NCBI RefSeq assembly: GCF_000801105.2
Contig: NC_079514.1
Location: 31,979,075-32,043,074 of the forward strand
Origin: Raphanus sativus
Lineage: Eukaryota; Streptophyta; Magnoliopsida; Brassicales; Brassicaceae
DNA length: 64,000 bases
Direction of reading: 5' to 3'
Program-made: the position numbers and the translations under genes
Notes under the pieces: model-generated
The model's input: the letters and a program-made list of their open reading frames with translations, nothing else
Told to the model about the DNA's origin: nothing
Database searches by the model: none
In this document: piece by piece, positions 1-12,470 of the stretch
Position numbering within the stretch: the stretch's first letter is position 1
How the letters are laid out: each line of letters begins with the position of its first letter

Positions 1-1610
1 TTAACAATTAAAAAGACAAAAACAAAGAAGAGAAAAGAGGATAAATTAAAAAAATAAAGAGAAAAGCACAATAAATTTTTACTTTTCTCAAAATTTACAC
101 ACCCCATTATATAAACATTTTCCACATTTTTAATTCAAGCTAATTTAAAACTACTACTAAATTTCTTTTATTAAAATTAATATTGCACCATCATATATAT
201 TACAAATACTAAAATGATGTAAAAAGAAAAGAGAGTGTCGAATAAGATTCTGAATACAGAACTTATTATAATCTAAATAGGCATTTTCATGATTTAATGG
301 TTCGTCATAGAATCTTATTACTTATAAATACTAGTCAAAAACCAATTACCACGATTTTTTCTAATACTGACGCGTTACTTGTTTTATTACTTTTTATTGA
401 TTCTAAAAATATGTATTATCCATTAAAATACTTTTTAGTACTGATATTGTAATAAAAATCAAAAAACATATTAGTTTTTTAGGTATTTGATGTAATGTGT
501 ATTTATTTCAAATGAGTCATATATACAAACTAAATCAAATTACTCGAACGGACTAAATAGAATAACGAATATATAAAACTTAAAGTATTCATTCTACGTT
601 TATCTTTACTTATAAATTTTGGTCCATTCAATTTTAAAATTTTAAACCTAAAAACCAAGTATCAAGTATTATACAGTAATTTGCAAGTATTTAAATATAA
701 GTAAGTAATTCGCAAGTATTGTGAAGTTGATGTCGGTGAAATACCACCTTCTATAAGAACCGACTAGTTTGGATATGCCCCAGACAATGTAGATTATGAG
801 GTTAGAAAGTATATGTGTGGGATTTTTCTGTGGGTCTCATAGAATTATTCTTTAGGCCTAAAATACATTTGGAATCTGCAACAATATAAAAGTCAATGCA
901 TGGTAAGTACTCTATCTGGTTTAGATAATAATTGGATTTGCTTTAAATATGATGTCTTCATCATTGTTTTTCTTAATAAGGCTTATGTTTTGAGAATGTA
1001 GATTGTCTTTTTCTTTAATTTCTTTTAACATACTTAATTATATTTTAATTCTCATAATAAGATAAATATTCATATTACCATTGATTTTCTGCTATCTAAT
1101 AGATTTTTTCCTCTTTTAATATTATATTTTCAAAATAAAATTTAAATATTATTTAATTTTTACTTATTTTTTACTTATTTTTTGCTTTTAAAAAATATTT
1201 CATAATATTTTCTTTCTACCCTTACAAAAATATAATCACTCACTTGTGAAGACTCTTGAATGTTTTCAAAGCTCCTTGAGAATTTTAGTTTCTCGGTATC
1301 AATCGATATTTTTGTTTACTTGTTTTGCTAAAGCATTAACTTTTCAGTTTTATTTATTTATGTATGTGTACTAGTCGTCTTCCGCTCTACATTCCTCATT
1401 ATATAAACATTTTTCGCATTTTAAATTCATGCTAGGTTAGAAATTTACTAAATTTATTTTATTAAAATCAATATTGCACCATCATATATATTAAACAATG
1501 ATCACAAAAAAATGATCGCAGTAATAAGACTGTTATTCGATAAACCAGAACAATACTTTTAAATATGTTGTTGGAAAACTTTTTGTTTCCATGCATTTTT
1601 ATGTAATTAA
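1..1610. other. AT-rich intergenic sequence, nothing recognised
   Basis: Very AT-rich sequence without a supportable gene. No long open frame with protein-like composition, no RNA gene and no clear terminal repeats were seen. Probably old degraded transposon sequence, but no family can be named. Confidence 0.6.
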
Positions 1611-2537
1611 GGGGCTGTTATTGGTTTGTGATTATAAAAAAGTTTTGAAGATTTTTAAATTAAAATAGTTTACTGAACTTTAAAAAGAATTTTAGATTTT
1701 TTTAAAGTGTGTAAGAGTATTATAGATTATTGTAGATTTTTACCACGAGATAATTATAAACTTTTGCAGAGTATCTTTAAATATTTTGTATGATATTATC
1801 TTGTTGTATTTGTGATTATCTTCTTTGAGTTTGTGTTCACGTTAAAGTTGTGACACCTACTATCAAAAACATATTATCTAGAGATTTTACAGAAACTTCC
1901 ATGTATTGCTACAAATGTGTGGAAGGAGAAGTACATGATGAGGTAAATAGTTTTACGTTCGCAATACCACCACTAGTACGGAGCTTACGGAGAGACCATA
2001 GTCTAGAAACAATGGCAGATTTTACAAAAGTGATGGGCTATGATAGGTTGTGAAGGAAAAATAAGAAATTTGGATTTGAATAGTGGACAGAGATGAGAGG
2101 AACAAAACAATGAGAAGAAATAAAGAGAAACTCCGTGAACTAATAATTTTATGATTAATGGTAAATGATCTATTTAATTATTTTTAAATATGAAACTCTT
2201 TGAGAATACATGAACAACATGAAATACTTTGGTGAGAAGATTTTATAAAGAAAAACATGTAAAATCATTAACCAATAACACATATTTCAAAATAGTGATA
2301 AATCAGGTATTTTCTCTTCTTTTTTTTGAATAACACAAGATTTTTATTGATTTTTCAAAATGATGAATCCAATAACACTAGATTTTCAAAAACTTTCAAC
2401 TACTTATTACAAATTCATAAACTAAAAACACCAGATTTTAAAATAGTTTTGAAAAAATTTAATGGAATAACACTGGAATTATAACAACATACAAATCTTT
2501 AAGACTCTTTATAAATATAGAATCCAATAACACCCCC
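1611..2537. mobile_element. PIF/Harbinger-type MITE-like element, 927 bp
   Basis: The left end GGGGCTGTTATTGG is matched in inverted orientation by the right end CCAATAACACCCCC. Both ends are flanked directly by TAA (1608-1610 and 2538-2540), the TWA-type 3-bp target duplication of PIF/Harbinger elements. The outer parts are AT-rich and loosely complementary. The centre, about 1790-2160, is less AT-rich and does not look like terminal-repeat sequence. It contains a 67-codon open frame (1850-2053) that I do not recognise and that may be chance or captured host DNA. No transposase is visible, so the element is non-autonomous. Confidence 0.75.
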
Positions 2538-3919
2538 TAAGTTTCGTTCTTTTTCAACTAAAATGATTTAGGTCGTACACAAGTAAGTAAGCCTATTAAA
2601 TTTACAAAACAGAAAAGTAAAGATAAACCCAAACTACTTTCCTTATATTTTCAGGTTTTCTATAATGGAAACCAATCTAATTTTTGTAAACTAAAATATC
2701 GAAAAACCAAACCGATACCAGATCAAAATTTAATAAACAAAAAACCGGCAGTATATAAACTGAGCCAAATTAAAACAAATATGACTTTAATATGGTATCT
2801 CATTTTTATAAACCAAAATATCAAAAAACTAAGTCGAAACCAGACCAAAATCCAGATTTAATAACCCTACTTTGAATATATGATTTTTATGCATGTATCA
2901 TCCAGACAAAACGTGAGTCTCATCCTAGTAACTAACAAAATAGCAAAAAACACTTCATTACACATAAAATCAACTTTTAAAGTGTTTTATATACACAAAA
3001 TTAAACACATATATGTCAAATTTAATTATTATTTTTAAGTTAAGATATCAAAATCTAACCCTAAATATACAAACAATACTACAACATATGTTTCCAAACC
3101 CTAAATCGAGACTATTATGACTCAATCTACATTTCCACTCATCTATGTTAAAAATAATTTAATTTTAGTAAAACTAAATTTCCATCATTTAAAAATGTAT
3201 ATTAATACATGATTTTGATTTTTTGCCTTTCAGTTTTTTTAATAAAATTTATTAATTACTTTTAAGATCTAATACATGATAAAACTTCTTCTAGGAGACT
3301 TCGCTTTAGGTGGGAAACCTGAATTCTTCTAAAATTAGGCAAAACCCCCAAATTCTACTAAAATGTTGGCGGAATATATCAGAAGAAGTCTTTTGTGAGT
3401 CTTTCAGACCCCTTAATCAAATAACTAAGCAAAGAGGACGATCTCGATCATGTCTTATGGTAAATGACAAGGAGAGAAACAAACATCATTGGATTCAGCC
3501 ACTCTTGAGAGATATAGAAGGAAGAAAATCAAAAACCATAGATGAACCAAAGAAGCTCGGAATCAACATTAAGTGTTTCAGTCGGTCGCTGGATTCAATA
3601 CAACAGCTGGTCTGAATGTAAAAATTCCAAAGCAAGGTAGACTAGTAAATGCAAGCACCAGAAACAAGGATGTTCATCAAACCCTTTAGTTTTCCTAGAA
3701 ACGACATACGCTAGATCAAGATCTAGAATTAAACCAACTCGTCAAGTAGAAAAATAGTGAGAACGAAGATCAAATCCCAGGACATAAAATAAAATAAAAA
3801 AAGAAAAGATTTTTTTTTGCCCAAAAAAAGAAAAGATTTAAACCCGACTCCAAGGTTCTAAGGGAGCAGCCGGATTCAAAGAAACGATGAGAAGAGAGAG
3901 AGAAAGAGAGAGAGAGAGA
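2538..3919. other. Intergenic sequence with degraded repeat
   Basis: No gene supported. About 2940-3260 resembles 11740-12060 (shared stretches around CTAACCCTAA, ACAATACTACAACATATG and CTCATCTATGTT), so both are diverged copies of one unnamed repeat. A 101-codon open frame at 3310-3615 has no recognisable domain and is not called. A GA-rich microsatellite (about 3892-3919) ends exactly where the 1.3-kb tandem array begins. Confidence 0.55.
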
Positions 3920-6900
3920 CTTAACTAACTAATTACTTATTCTCTTTACTTCAACCCATTTTTCATGAAAAAACTATAAATTAGACCATTGAATCTCATA
4001 AATAATCCAGTAATGCATATGCAACTCTCTAAGTATAACTTAGAAATGATTCTTTTGAAACAGTTGAATATGAATTCTCACCTAACTATATCAAACATTT
4101 TGTGATGTGAATTTTAGCAATCAGCTTGATCCGCACGTCCGTGCGGTTATTTTCTCATTTTTTAATTGTGTACTTTTGATATTATCGTAAACGTTTTAAA
4201 TATATGATTCACATTTTATTATTATATATAATGTAACTCTATAATCTTATTGTTTAGGTTTTTTTAAAAAATTATTGCGAGATTTTATAAGCAAATGTAT
4301 TGTTCTGTTTAATAAATTTTGACACATTTATGTAGTAAACTTTATACATAGTATAAACTATCATACTATTTTAATAAATTTTATCAATATAGGATCTTTT
4401 GATGTTATGGTATTAACTTTTCTTTCTTATTATTAAATTAATATTTCAAAATATTATACTAACATAATTTTCTGTGTTGTATTTCAAAAATAAAGATATA
4501 GTTGTCGATAGAAAATTTTAGAATATGTAACAATTTTTTTAAAAAATACTACGTTAATCCATAACTGTGTATGATATTTTTATTATTTATGTAAATGGAA
4601 TAACATTTGAAAATAAAATAATTTAAATCATTAATTAATATAATTTGTTATATTTAATTCATATGTTACTTCTATTTTAGTATAAATTTTGTTATATTAA
4701 GCGGATTGTATCCATTGGGCAAATATGGGTTCGATAGTACTTTTATTTTAATACGACTGTAATTATAAAATTTACAAAATAGCAGATAATTTTTTTTCTA
4801 GCAAAATTTTAGTAGCTATTAATATATAATATAATTATATTACTATTTATGAAACTAATTAATTCAATATTTTATAAAATAATTAAGATTTTATAAGTAA
4901 ATGTATTGCTCTTTTTAATTAGACATATTAATTTAGTAAACTTTATACATAGTAGAAAATATCATATTATTTTAAATTTTTTTATCAATATATGATCTTT
5001 TGATGTCATGGTATTAACTTTTCTTATTTCTTAACTAACTAATTACTTATTCTCTCTACTTAAACCCATTTTTCTTGAAAATTTATAGATTAAACCATTG
5101 AATCTCCTAAATAATTCAGTAGTGCATATGCAACTCTCTAAGTATCTAACGTAGAAATGAATTTGTGTTCTTTTGAAACATTAGAATATGAATTCTCACC
5201 TAACTATATCAAACATTTTGTGATGTGAATTTTACTAATCAGTTTGATCCGCACGTCCGTGCAGTTATTTTCTCATTTTTAATTAAATATTTTTGAGATT
5301 ATCTTAAACGTTTGAAATATATGATTTAAATTTTATTATTATATATAATGTAACTCCATAATATCATTGCTTAGGTTTCTTATTCAAAATTATTAATATA
5401 TAATGATTTATCTTAGCCATTTATTTAGTTATTAATTTTTACTACATACTAATATATTTTCAAGTTAAATATAATAAATTTATAATCTAAATAATAAAAT
5501 AGGAAAAAAATTTCAAAAAAAAATTCAAATTTTAAAATTTATTTAGTTACACTATAGAAATTATATTTACATTTTATGTTTAATAATATAGTTTAGTAAC
5601 TATCATTTTAGTATATTGCGAGATTTTATAAGTAAATGTATTGTTCTGTTTAATAAATTTCGACACATTTATGTAGTAAACTTTATACATAGTATAAACG
5701 ATCATACTATTTCAATAAATTTTATCAATATAGGATCTTTTGATGTTATGGTATTAACTTTTCTTTTTTTATTAAATTAATATTTCAAAATATTATACTA
5801 ACATAATTTTCTGTGTTGTATTTCAAAAATAAAGATATAGTTGTGGATAGAAAATTTTAGAATATGTAACAATTTTTTTAAAAAAAATACTATGTTAATA
5901 CATAACTGTGTACGATATTTTTATTATTTATGTAAATGGAATAACATTTGAAAATAAAATAATTTAAATCATTAATTAATATAATTTTGTTATATTTAAT
6001 TCATATGTTACTTCTATTTTAGTATAAAATTTTGTTCTATTAACTCATATAGTACTTTTATTTTAATATGACTATAATTATAAAATTTACAAAATAGCAG
6101 ATAATTTTTTTTTCTTGCAAAATTTTGGTAGATATTAATATTTAATATAATTATATTACTATTGATGAAACTAATTAATGCAATATTTTATAAAATAATT
6201 AAGATTTTTATAAGTAAATGTATTGCTCTTTTTAATTAGACATATTAATTTAGTAAACTTTATACATAGTAAAAAATATCATATTATTTTAATAAATTTT
6301 ATCTATATATGATCTTTTGATGTCATGGTATTAACTTTTCTTATTTCTTAACTAAATAATTACTTGTTCTCTCTACTTAAACCCATTTTTCTTGAAAATT
6401 TATAGATTAAACCATTGAATCTCCTAAATAATTCAGTAGTGCATATGCAACTCTCTAAGTATCTAACGTAGAAATGAATTTGTGTTCTTTTGAAACATTA
6501 GAATATGAATTCTCACCTAACTATATCAAACATTTTGTGATGTGAATTTTACTAATCAGTTTGATCTGCACGTCCGTGCAATTATTTTCTCAATTTTAAT
6601 TGTTTACTTTTGATATTATCTTAAACGTTTTAAATATATAATTTAAATTTTATTATTATATATAATGTAACTCTATAATATCATTGCTTAGGTTTCTTAT
6701 TCAAAATTATTAATATATAATGATTTATCTTAGCCATTTATTTAGTTATTAATTTTTACACATACATATATATTTTCAAGTTAAATATAATAAATTTATA
6801 ATCTAAAATAATCAAATAGGAAAACAATTTCAAAAAAAAAATTCTAATTTTAAAATTTATTTAGTTACACTATATAAATTATATTTAAATTTTATGTTTA

Positions 6901-9900
6901 ATAATATAGTTTAGTAACTATCATTTTAGTTTATTGCGAGATTTTATAAGTAAATGTATTGTTCTGTTTAATAAATTTCGACAATATTATAAACTATCAT
7001 ACTATTTTAATAAATTTTATCAATATAGGATCTTTTGATGTTATGGTATTAACTTTTCTTTCTTTATATTAAATTAATATTTCAAAATATTATACTAACA
7101 TAATTTTCTGTGTTGTATTTCAAAAATAAAGATATAGTTGTGGATAGAAAATTTTAGAATATGTAACAATTTTTTTTTAAAAATACTACGTTAATACATA
7201 ACTGTGTACGATATTTTTATTATTTATGTAAATGGAATAACATTTGAAAATAAAATAATTTAAATCATTAATTAATATAATTTTGTTATATTTAATTCAT
7301 ATGTTACTTCTATTTTAGTATAAAATTTTGTTCTATTAACTCATATAGTACTTTTATTTTAATATGACTATAATTATAAAATTTACAAAATAGCAGATAG
7401 CTTTTTTTCTAGCAAATTTTTTGTAGATATTAATATTTAATATAATTATATTACTATTTATGAAACTAATTAATGCAATATTTTATAAAATAATTAAGAT
7501 TTTATAAGTAAATGTATTGCTCTTTTTAATTAGACATATTAATTTAGTAAACTTTATACATAGTAGAAAATATCATATTATTTTAATAAATTTTATCAAT
7601 ATATGATCTTTTGATGGCATGGTATTAACTTTTCTTATTTCTTAACTAACTAATTACTTATTCTCTCTACTTAAACCCATTTTTCTTGAAAATTTATAGA
7701 TTAAATCATTGAATCTCCTAAATAATTCAGTAGTGCATATGCAACTCTCTAAGTATCTAACGTAGAAATGAATTTGTGTTCTTTTGAAACATTAGAATAT
7801 GAATTCTCACCTAACTATATCAAACATTTTGTGATGTGAATTCTACTAATCAGTTTGATCCGCACGTCTGTGCAGTTATTTTTCTCATTTTTAATTGTAT
7901 ACTTTTGATATTATCTTAAACGTTTTAAATATATGATTTAAATTTTATTATTATATATAATGTAACTCTATATTATCATTGCTTAGGTTTCTTATTCAAA
8001 ATTATTAATATATAATGATTTATCTTACACATTTATTTAGTTATTAATTTTTACTACATACTAATATATTTTCAAATTAAATATAATAAATTTATAATCT
8101 AAAATAATCAAATAGGAAAAATTCTTCTAAAAAAAATTCTAATTTTAAAATTTATTTAGTTACACAATAGAAATTATATTTACATTTTAGGTTTAATAAT
8201 ATAGTTTAGTAACTATCATTTTAGTATATTGCGAGATTTTATAAGTAAATGTATTGTTCTGTTTAATAAATTTTGACACATTTATGTAGTAAACTTTATA
8301 CATAGTATAAACTATCATACTATTTTAATAAATTTTATCAATACAGGATCTTTTGATGTTATGGTATTAACTTTTCTTTCTTTTTATTAAATTAATATTT
8401 CAAAAAATTATACTAACATAATTTTCTGTGTTGTATTTCAAAAATAAAGATATAGTTGTCGATAGAAAATGTTAGAAAATGTAACAATTTTTTTAAAAAA
8501 ATACTACGTTAATCCATAACTGTGTATGATATTTTTATTAGTTATGTAAATGGAATAACATTTGAAAATAAAATAATTTAAATCATTAATTAATATAATT
8601 TTGTTATATTTAATTCATATGTTACTTCTATTTTAGTATAAATTTTTGTTATATTAACTGATATAGTACTTTTATTTTAATATGACTATAATTATAAAAT
8701 TTACAAAATAGCAGATAATTTTTTTTCTAGCAAAATTTTAGTAGCTATTAATATATAATATAATTATATTACTATTTATGAAACTAATTAATTCAATATT
8801 TTATAAAATAATTAAGATTTTATAAGTAAATGTATTGCTCTTTTTAATTAGACATATTAATTTAGTAAACTTTATACATAGTAGAAAATATCATATTATT
8901 TTAAATTTTTTTATCAATATATGATCTTTTGATGTCATGGTATTAACTTTTCTTATTTCTTAACTAACTAATTACTTATTCTCTCTACTTAAACCCATTT
9001 TTCTTGAAAATTTATAGATTAAATCATTGAATCTCCTAAATAATTCAGTAGTGCATATGCATCTCTCTAAGTATCTAACGTAGAAATGAATTTGTGTTCT
9101 TTTGAAACATTAGAATATGAATTCTCACCTAACTATATCAATCATTTTGTGATGTGAATTTTACTAATCAGTTTGATGTAAACGTTTTAAATATATGATT
9201 TAAATTTTTTTATTATATATAATGTAACTCTATAATATCATTGCTTAGGTTTCTTATTCAAAATTATTAATATATAATGATTTATCTTAGCCATTTATTT
9301 AGTTTTTAATTTTTACTACATACTAATATATTTTCAAGTTAAATATAATAAATTTATAATCTAAAATAATCAAATAGGAAAAATTCTTCAAAAAAAAAAA
9401 TTCTAATTTTAAAATTTATTTAGTTACACTATAGAAATTATATTTACATTTTATGTTTAACAATATAGTTTAGTAACTATCATTTTAGTGTATTGTGAGA
9501 TTTTATAAGTAAATGTATTGTTCTGTTTAATAAATTTCGACACATTTATGTAGTAAACTTTATACATAGTATAAACTATCATACTATTTTAATAAATTTT
9601 ATCAATATAGGATCTTTTGATGTTATGGTATTAACTTTTCTTTCTTTTTATTAAATTAATATTTCAAAATATTATACTAACATAATTTTCTGTGTTGTAT
9701 TTCAAAAATAAAGATATAGTTGTCGATAGAAATTTTTAGAATATGTAACAATTTTTAAAAATAAATACTACGTTAATCCATAACTGTGTATGATATTTTT
9801 ATTATTTATGTAAATGGAATAATATTTGAAAATAAATTAATTTAAATCATTAATTAATATAATTTTGTTATATTCATATGTTACTTCTATTTTAGTATAA

Positions 9901-10087
9901 AATTTTGTTATATTAACTCATATAGTACTTTTATTTTAATATGACTATAATTATAAAATTTACAAAATAGCAGATAATTTTTTTTTCTAGCAAAATTTTA
10001 GTAGATATTAATATATAATATAATTATATTACTATTTATGAAACTAATTAATGCAATATTTTATAAAATAATTAAGATTTTATAAGT
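3920..10087. repeat. Tandem array of five ~1.3-kb Helitron-like AT-rich units
   Basis: Five direct repeats begin with the same CTTAACTAA block at 3920, 5030, 6347, 7641 and 8959. Spacings are about 1110, 1317, 1294 and 1318 bp. The fifth unit stops at about 10087 after AATTAAGATTTTATAAG, where unrelated sequence follows. Unit 1 lacks about 210 bp present in the others after GTTTAGG (near 4262), and carries a private GCGGATTG block near 4700. Unit 5 lacks about 60 bp including a hairpin. Units 1-4 carry a GC-rich hairpin (CCGCACGTCCGTGCGG in unit 1, 4131-4146) followed on the minus strand by ATCAAGCTGAT, which resembles a Helitron 3' end (hairpin, short spacer, CTRR then T). Orientation is uncertain, because a TCTCTACTT Helitron-like 5' motif also lies on the plus strand. 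No protein is encoded. Confidence 0.85.
4275..5030. repeat. Internal ~150-bp direct repeat within each array unit
   Basis: Within unit 1, 4280-4440 and 4893-5030 are two copies of a segment running from GATTTTATAAG through AAACTTTATACATAGTA and GATCTTTTGATG to GGTATTAACTTTTCTT. The same pair recurs in the other units, so the inner duplication predates amplification of the array. Confidence 0.75.
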
Positions 10088-10237
10088 TTTTTTAGATTTA
10101 TCTTAATAGGTTTGATATAAATAGAAAAAATACATTCATAGTTAAACTAATTTATTATTAATATTCTTAGAAATTATCAAAAAAAATTAAAATGTTATAT
10201 ATTTGATTGATTAATGTAAATAATCAAAAAGTTCATA

Positions 10238-10246
10238 TTAAGTAAT
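10238..10246. repeat. 9-bp target-site duplication, left copy
   Basis: TTAAGTAAT directly precedes the foldback element and recurs directly after it at 10961-10969. A 9-bp duplication is the hallmark of Mutator-like elements. Confidence 0.85.
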
Positions 10247-10960
10247 GAGAAATTCTTGGGTTCACCCCTAGAGTGAACCTTTAGGTTCACCCAACCAATA
10301 GGATTTCGTTATTTCATATTCAAGATCTTTTAGAAAAGGAAACAAAATATTGTCAAATTATATTAATATTTTTAAACTAAAAAATAAAAATTAATATTAA
10401 TTGCAAACAAAAATACGTTTTAGAAAAATATAATTTTAATATCGTCAGCCAAACACTAAACCCTAAACCCTAAATCCTAAACCCTAAACCCCTGGGTAAA
10501 TCCTAAACCCTTGGTAAATCCAAAATGTTTGGATAAAGTCTAAATCCTACGGTTTAGGATTTATCCAAGGGTTTATGATTTATCCAAGGGTTTATGATTT
10601 ACCCAAGGGTTTAGGGTTTAGTATTTAGGGTTTAGGGTTTAGTGTTTTTCTGATTGTGCTAAAAATATATTTTTTAAAAAAATCCAAAAATTTAGGATTT
10701 ATCCAAGGGTTTACCATGGATTTAAAGTTTATGATTTAGGGTTTAGAGTTTAGGGTTTAGTGTTTTGCTGACGGTATTTTAAATATAAAATCTTTTTTTG
10801 GAACTACTATTATTTTCTATTTATTTTTTATTTTAAAAACATAATAAAACTTGACAATATTATGTTTCCTTTTTTAAAAGATACTGAATATAAAATAACG
10901 AAATCCTATTGGTTGGGTGAACCTAAAAGTTCACTCTAAAGGTGAACCCAAGTATTTCTC
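10247..10960. mobile_element. Mutator-like non-autonomous foldback element, 714 bp
   Basis: The ends are long inverted repeats starting GAGAAATTCTTGGGTTCACC on the left and GAGAAATACTTGGGTTCACC on the right (read on the minus strand). Complementarity continues for well over 100 bp on each side, and a looser match extends inward to the CCCTAAA-rich blocks at about 10452-10510 and 10610-10765. A perfect 9-bp target duplication flanks it. No open frame of note, so it must have been moved by a transposase encoded elsewhere. The telomere-like CCCTAAA/TTTAGGG runs are part of the element, not a chromosome-end relic. Confidence 0.85.
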
Positions 10961-10969
10961 TTAAGTAAT

Positions 10970-12470
10970 GAAATGGTACTACTATAATTTTTGTATAGTA
11001 GTTTTTAGTGACTTTTATTTCTAATTACAACATTATTTAATATATTATTATATTTAAATTTAAAATTATTAGTAAGAATCATGTGATGAAAAACCTCCAA
11101 AAACAAGATAAATTAGTGAGAAAGATATGAGACAAAAACAATCAATTGATATAAAGCTTGGTATTTATAAGTTCAAAGAGATTAGAGAGGGGTTTGAGAG
11201 TTTTAGAATGATGAACATTACATTTTTGTTGCAGCCATTTGAGAGGAGTAGAGAGAATGTGTAAATTTTTCTTTATATAGGGAGACAAAAAATCCAATTA
11301 GGTTAAATATTTTAGATTCAAAAGACTTTCAAGTAAGTCTTCTGAATAGAAGACTTCCTACACGACTTACTTGTAAGTCGTCCAGAAGACTTCAATATTT
11401 TTAGCGGAAAACTCAAATATTTTTAGCGGGAAACTAAATATTTTTAGCGGGAAACTAAATACTTTTACTTATCTATGTTGAAAACAATTCACTTTTATTG
11501 TATCTTAATTTATATCACTTATAACATATGTTAATTACTTGATTTCAATTTTTCACTTATCAAAATATTTTTTACAAATTTTATAAATTATTTTTAAGAT
11601 CAACTATACCAGAAGACTTACAAGTAAGTCGTCCAGTCGTCTAGAAGACTTACTTGTAAATCGTCTAGTCGTCTAGAAGACTTACTTGTAAGTCGTCCAG
11701 ACCCTAAATTTAACCCCTAAACTAAATTGACTAAAATTAACTAACTAAACACGTTATAAAATCAAATTAAACTTGCTTAGTGTTTACTATACACAGAAAT
11801 AAACACATTTGGGTAAATTTCATATTTTTCAAAAATACTTTTATGCTTTCCAAAATCTAACCCTAAGAACACATACAATACTACAACATATGTTGGCAAA
11901 ACCTAAACCAAAGAATATCATGACTCACTACTTTCACTCATCTATGTTGAAAACAATTCACTTTTGTTATATTTTAATTTATAACACTTTTAACATATCT
12001 TAATTACATGATTTCAATTTTTCACTTAACAAAATATTTTTTAAAAAAATTATAAATTATTTTTAAGATTAACTATACCAGAAGATTTACTGGGGTTCGT
12101 AAAAAACTGTTTTTTTTTGTTTGGTCACAAGGGGCTGGTTGTAATTTCAATAGCCTTTTAAATTACTTCTGCATTTGATTAAAGTTTGGGTATACTTTTG
12201 CATTTAAAATCAAGTTGTGAGTTATATTTGGCAATTTTTCCTTAAATAATTGTCGAAATTGTCTTCTGTACCACAGATTTTTTAATGATTCTATTTTAAT
12301 AGAATAAATATATCCAAGTCCATTTTCTTATTAGAACTATTGACTATCTTAGGTTTATTCTGCACTAACCCTTCTTAGCAAAAATGATTCTTAACCAATA
12401 AATTTTACATCAATTAGTCTCTACAAAAACTGAACTCTTAAAGTGTTAAAACTTTAAAATTTTTGACCAA
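10970..12470. repeat. Intergenic sequence with short tandem and dispersed repeats
   Basis: 11395-11465 holds three to four copies of a ~22-bp unit containing TTTTTAGCGGGAAACT. 11611-11700 holds three 32-bp units built on AGAAGACTTACTTGTAAGTC, and a related copy lies at 11364-11395; the core GACTTACTTGTAAGTC is nearly palindromic. A ~150-bp segment at 11469-11618 is repeated at 11938-12090, both ending at AACTATACCAGAAGA. No gene is supported; the 64-codon frame at 11809 lies inside repeat sequence. Confidence 0.65.

Noticed and set aside
3310..3615. 101-codon open frame
   Set aside because: No domain, poor codon character and repeat-rich surroundings; no promoter or homologue recognised.
10452..10770. 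Interstitial telomere repeat (CCCTAAA runs)
   Set aside because: The runs are symmetric and lie within the inverted arms of a transposon with a 9-bp target duplication, so they belong to the element.
11611..11700. CRISPR-like direct repeats
   Set aside because: Plant nuclear DNA; only three units without distinct spacers and no cas genes.
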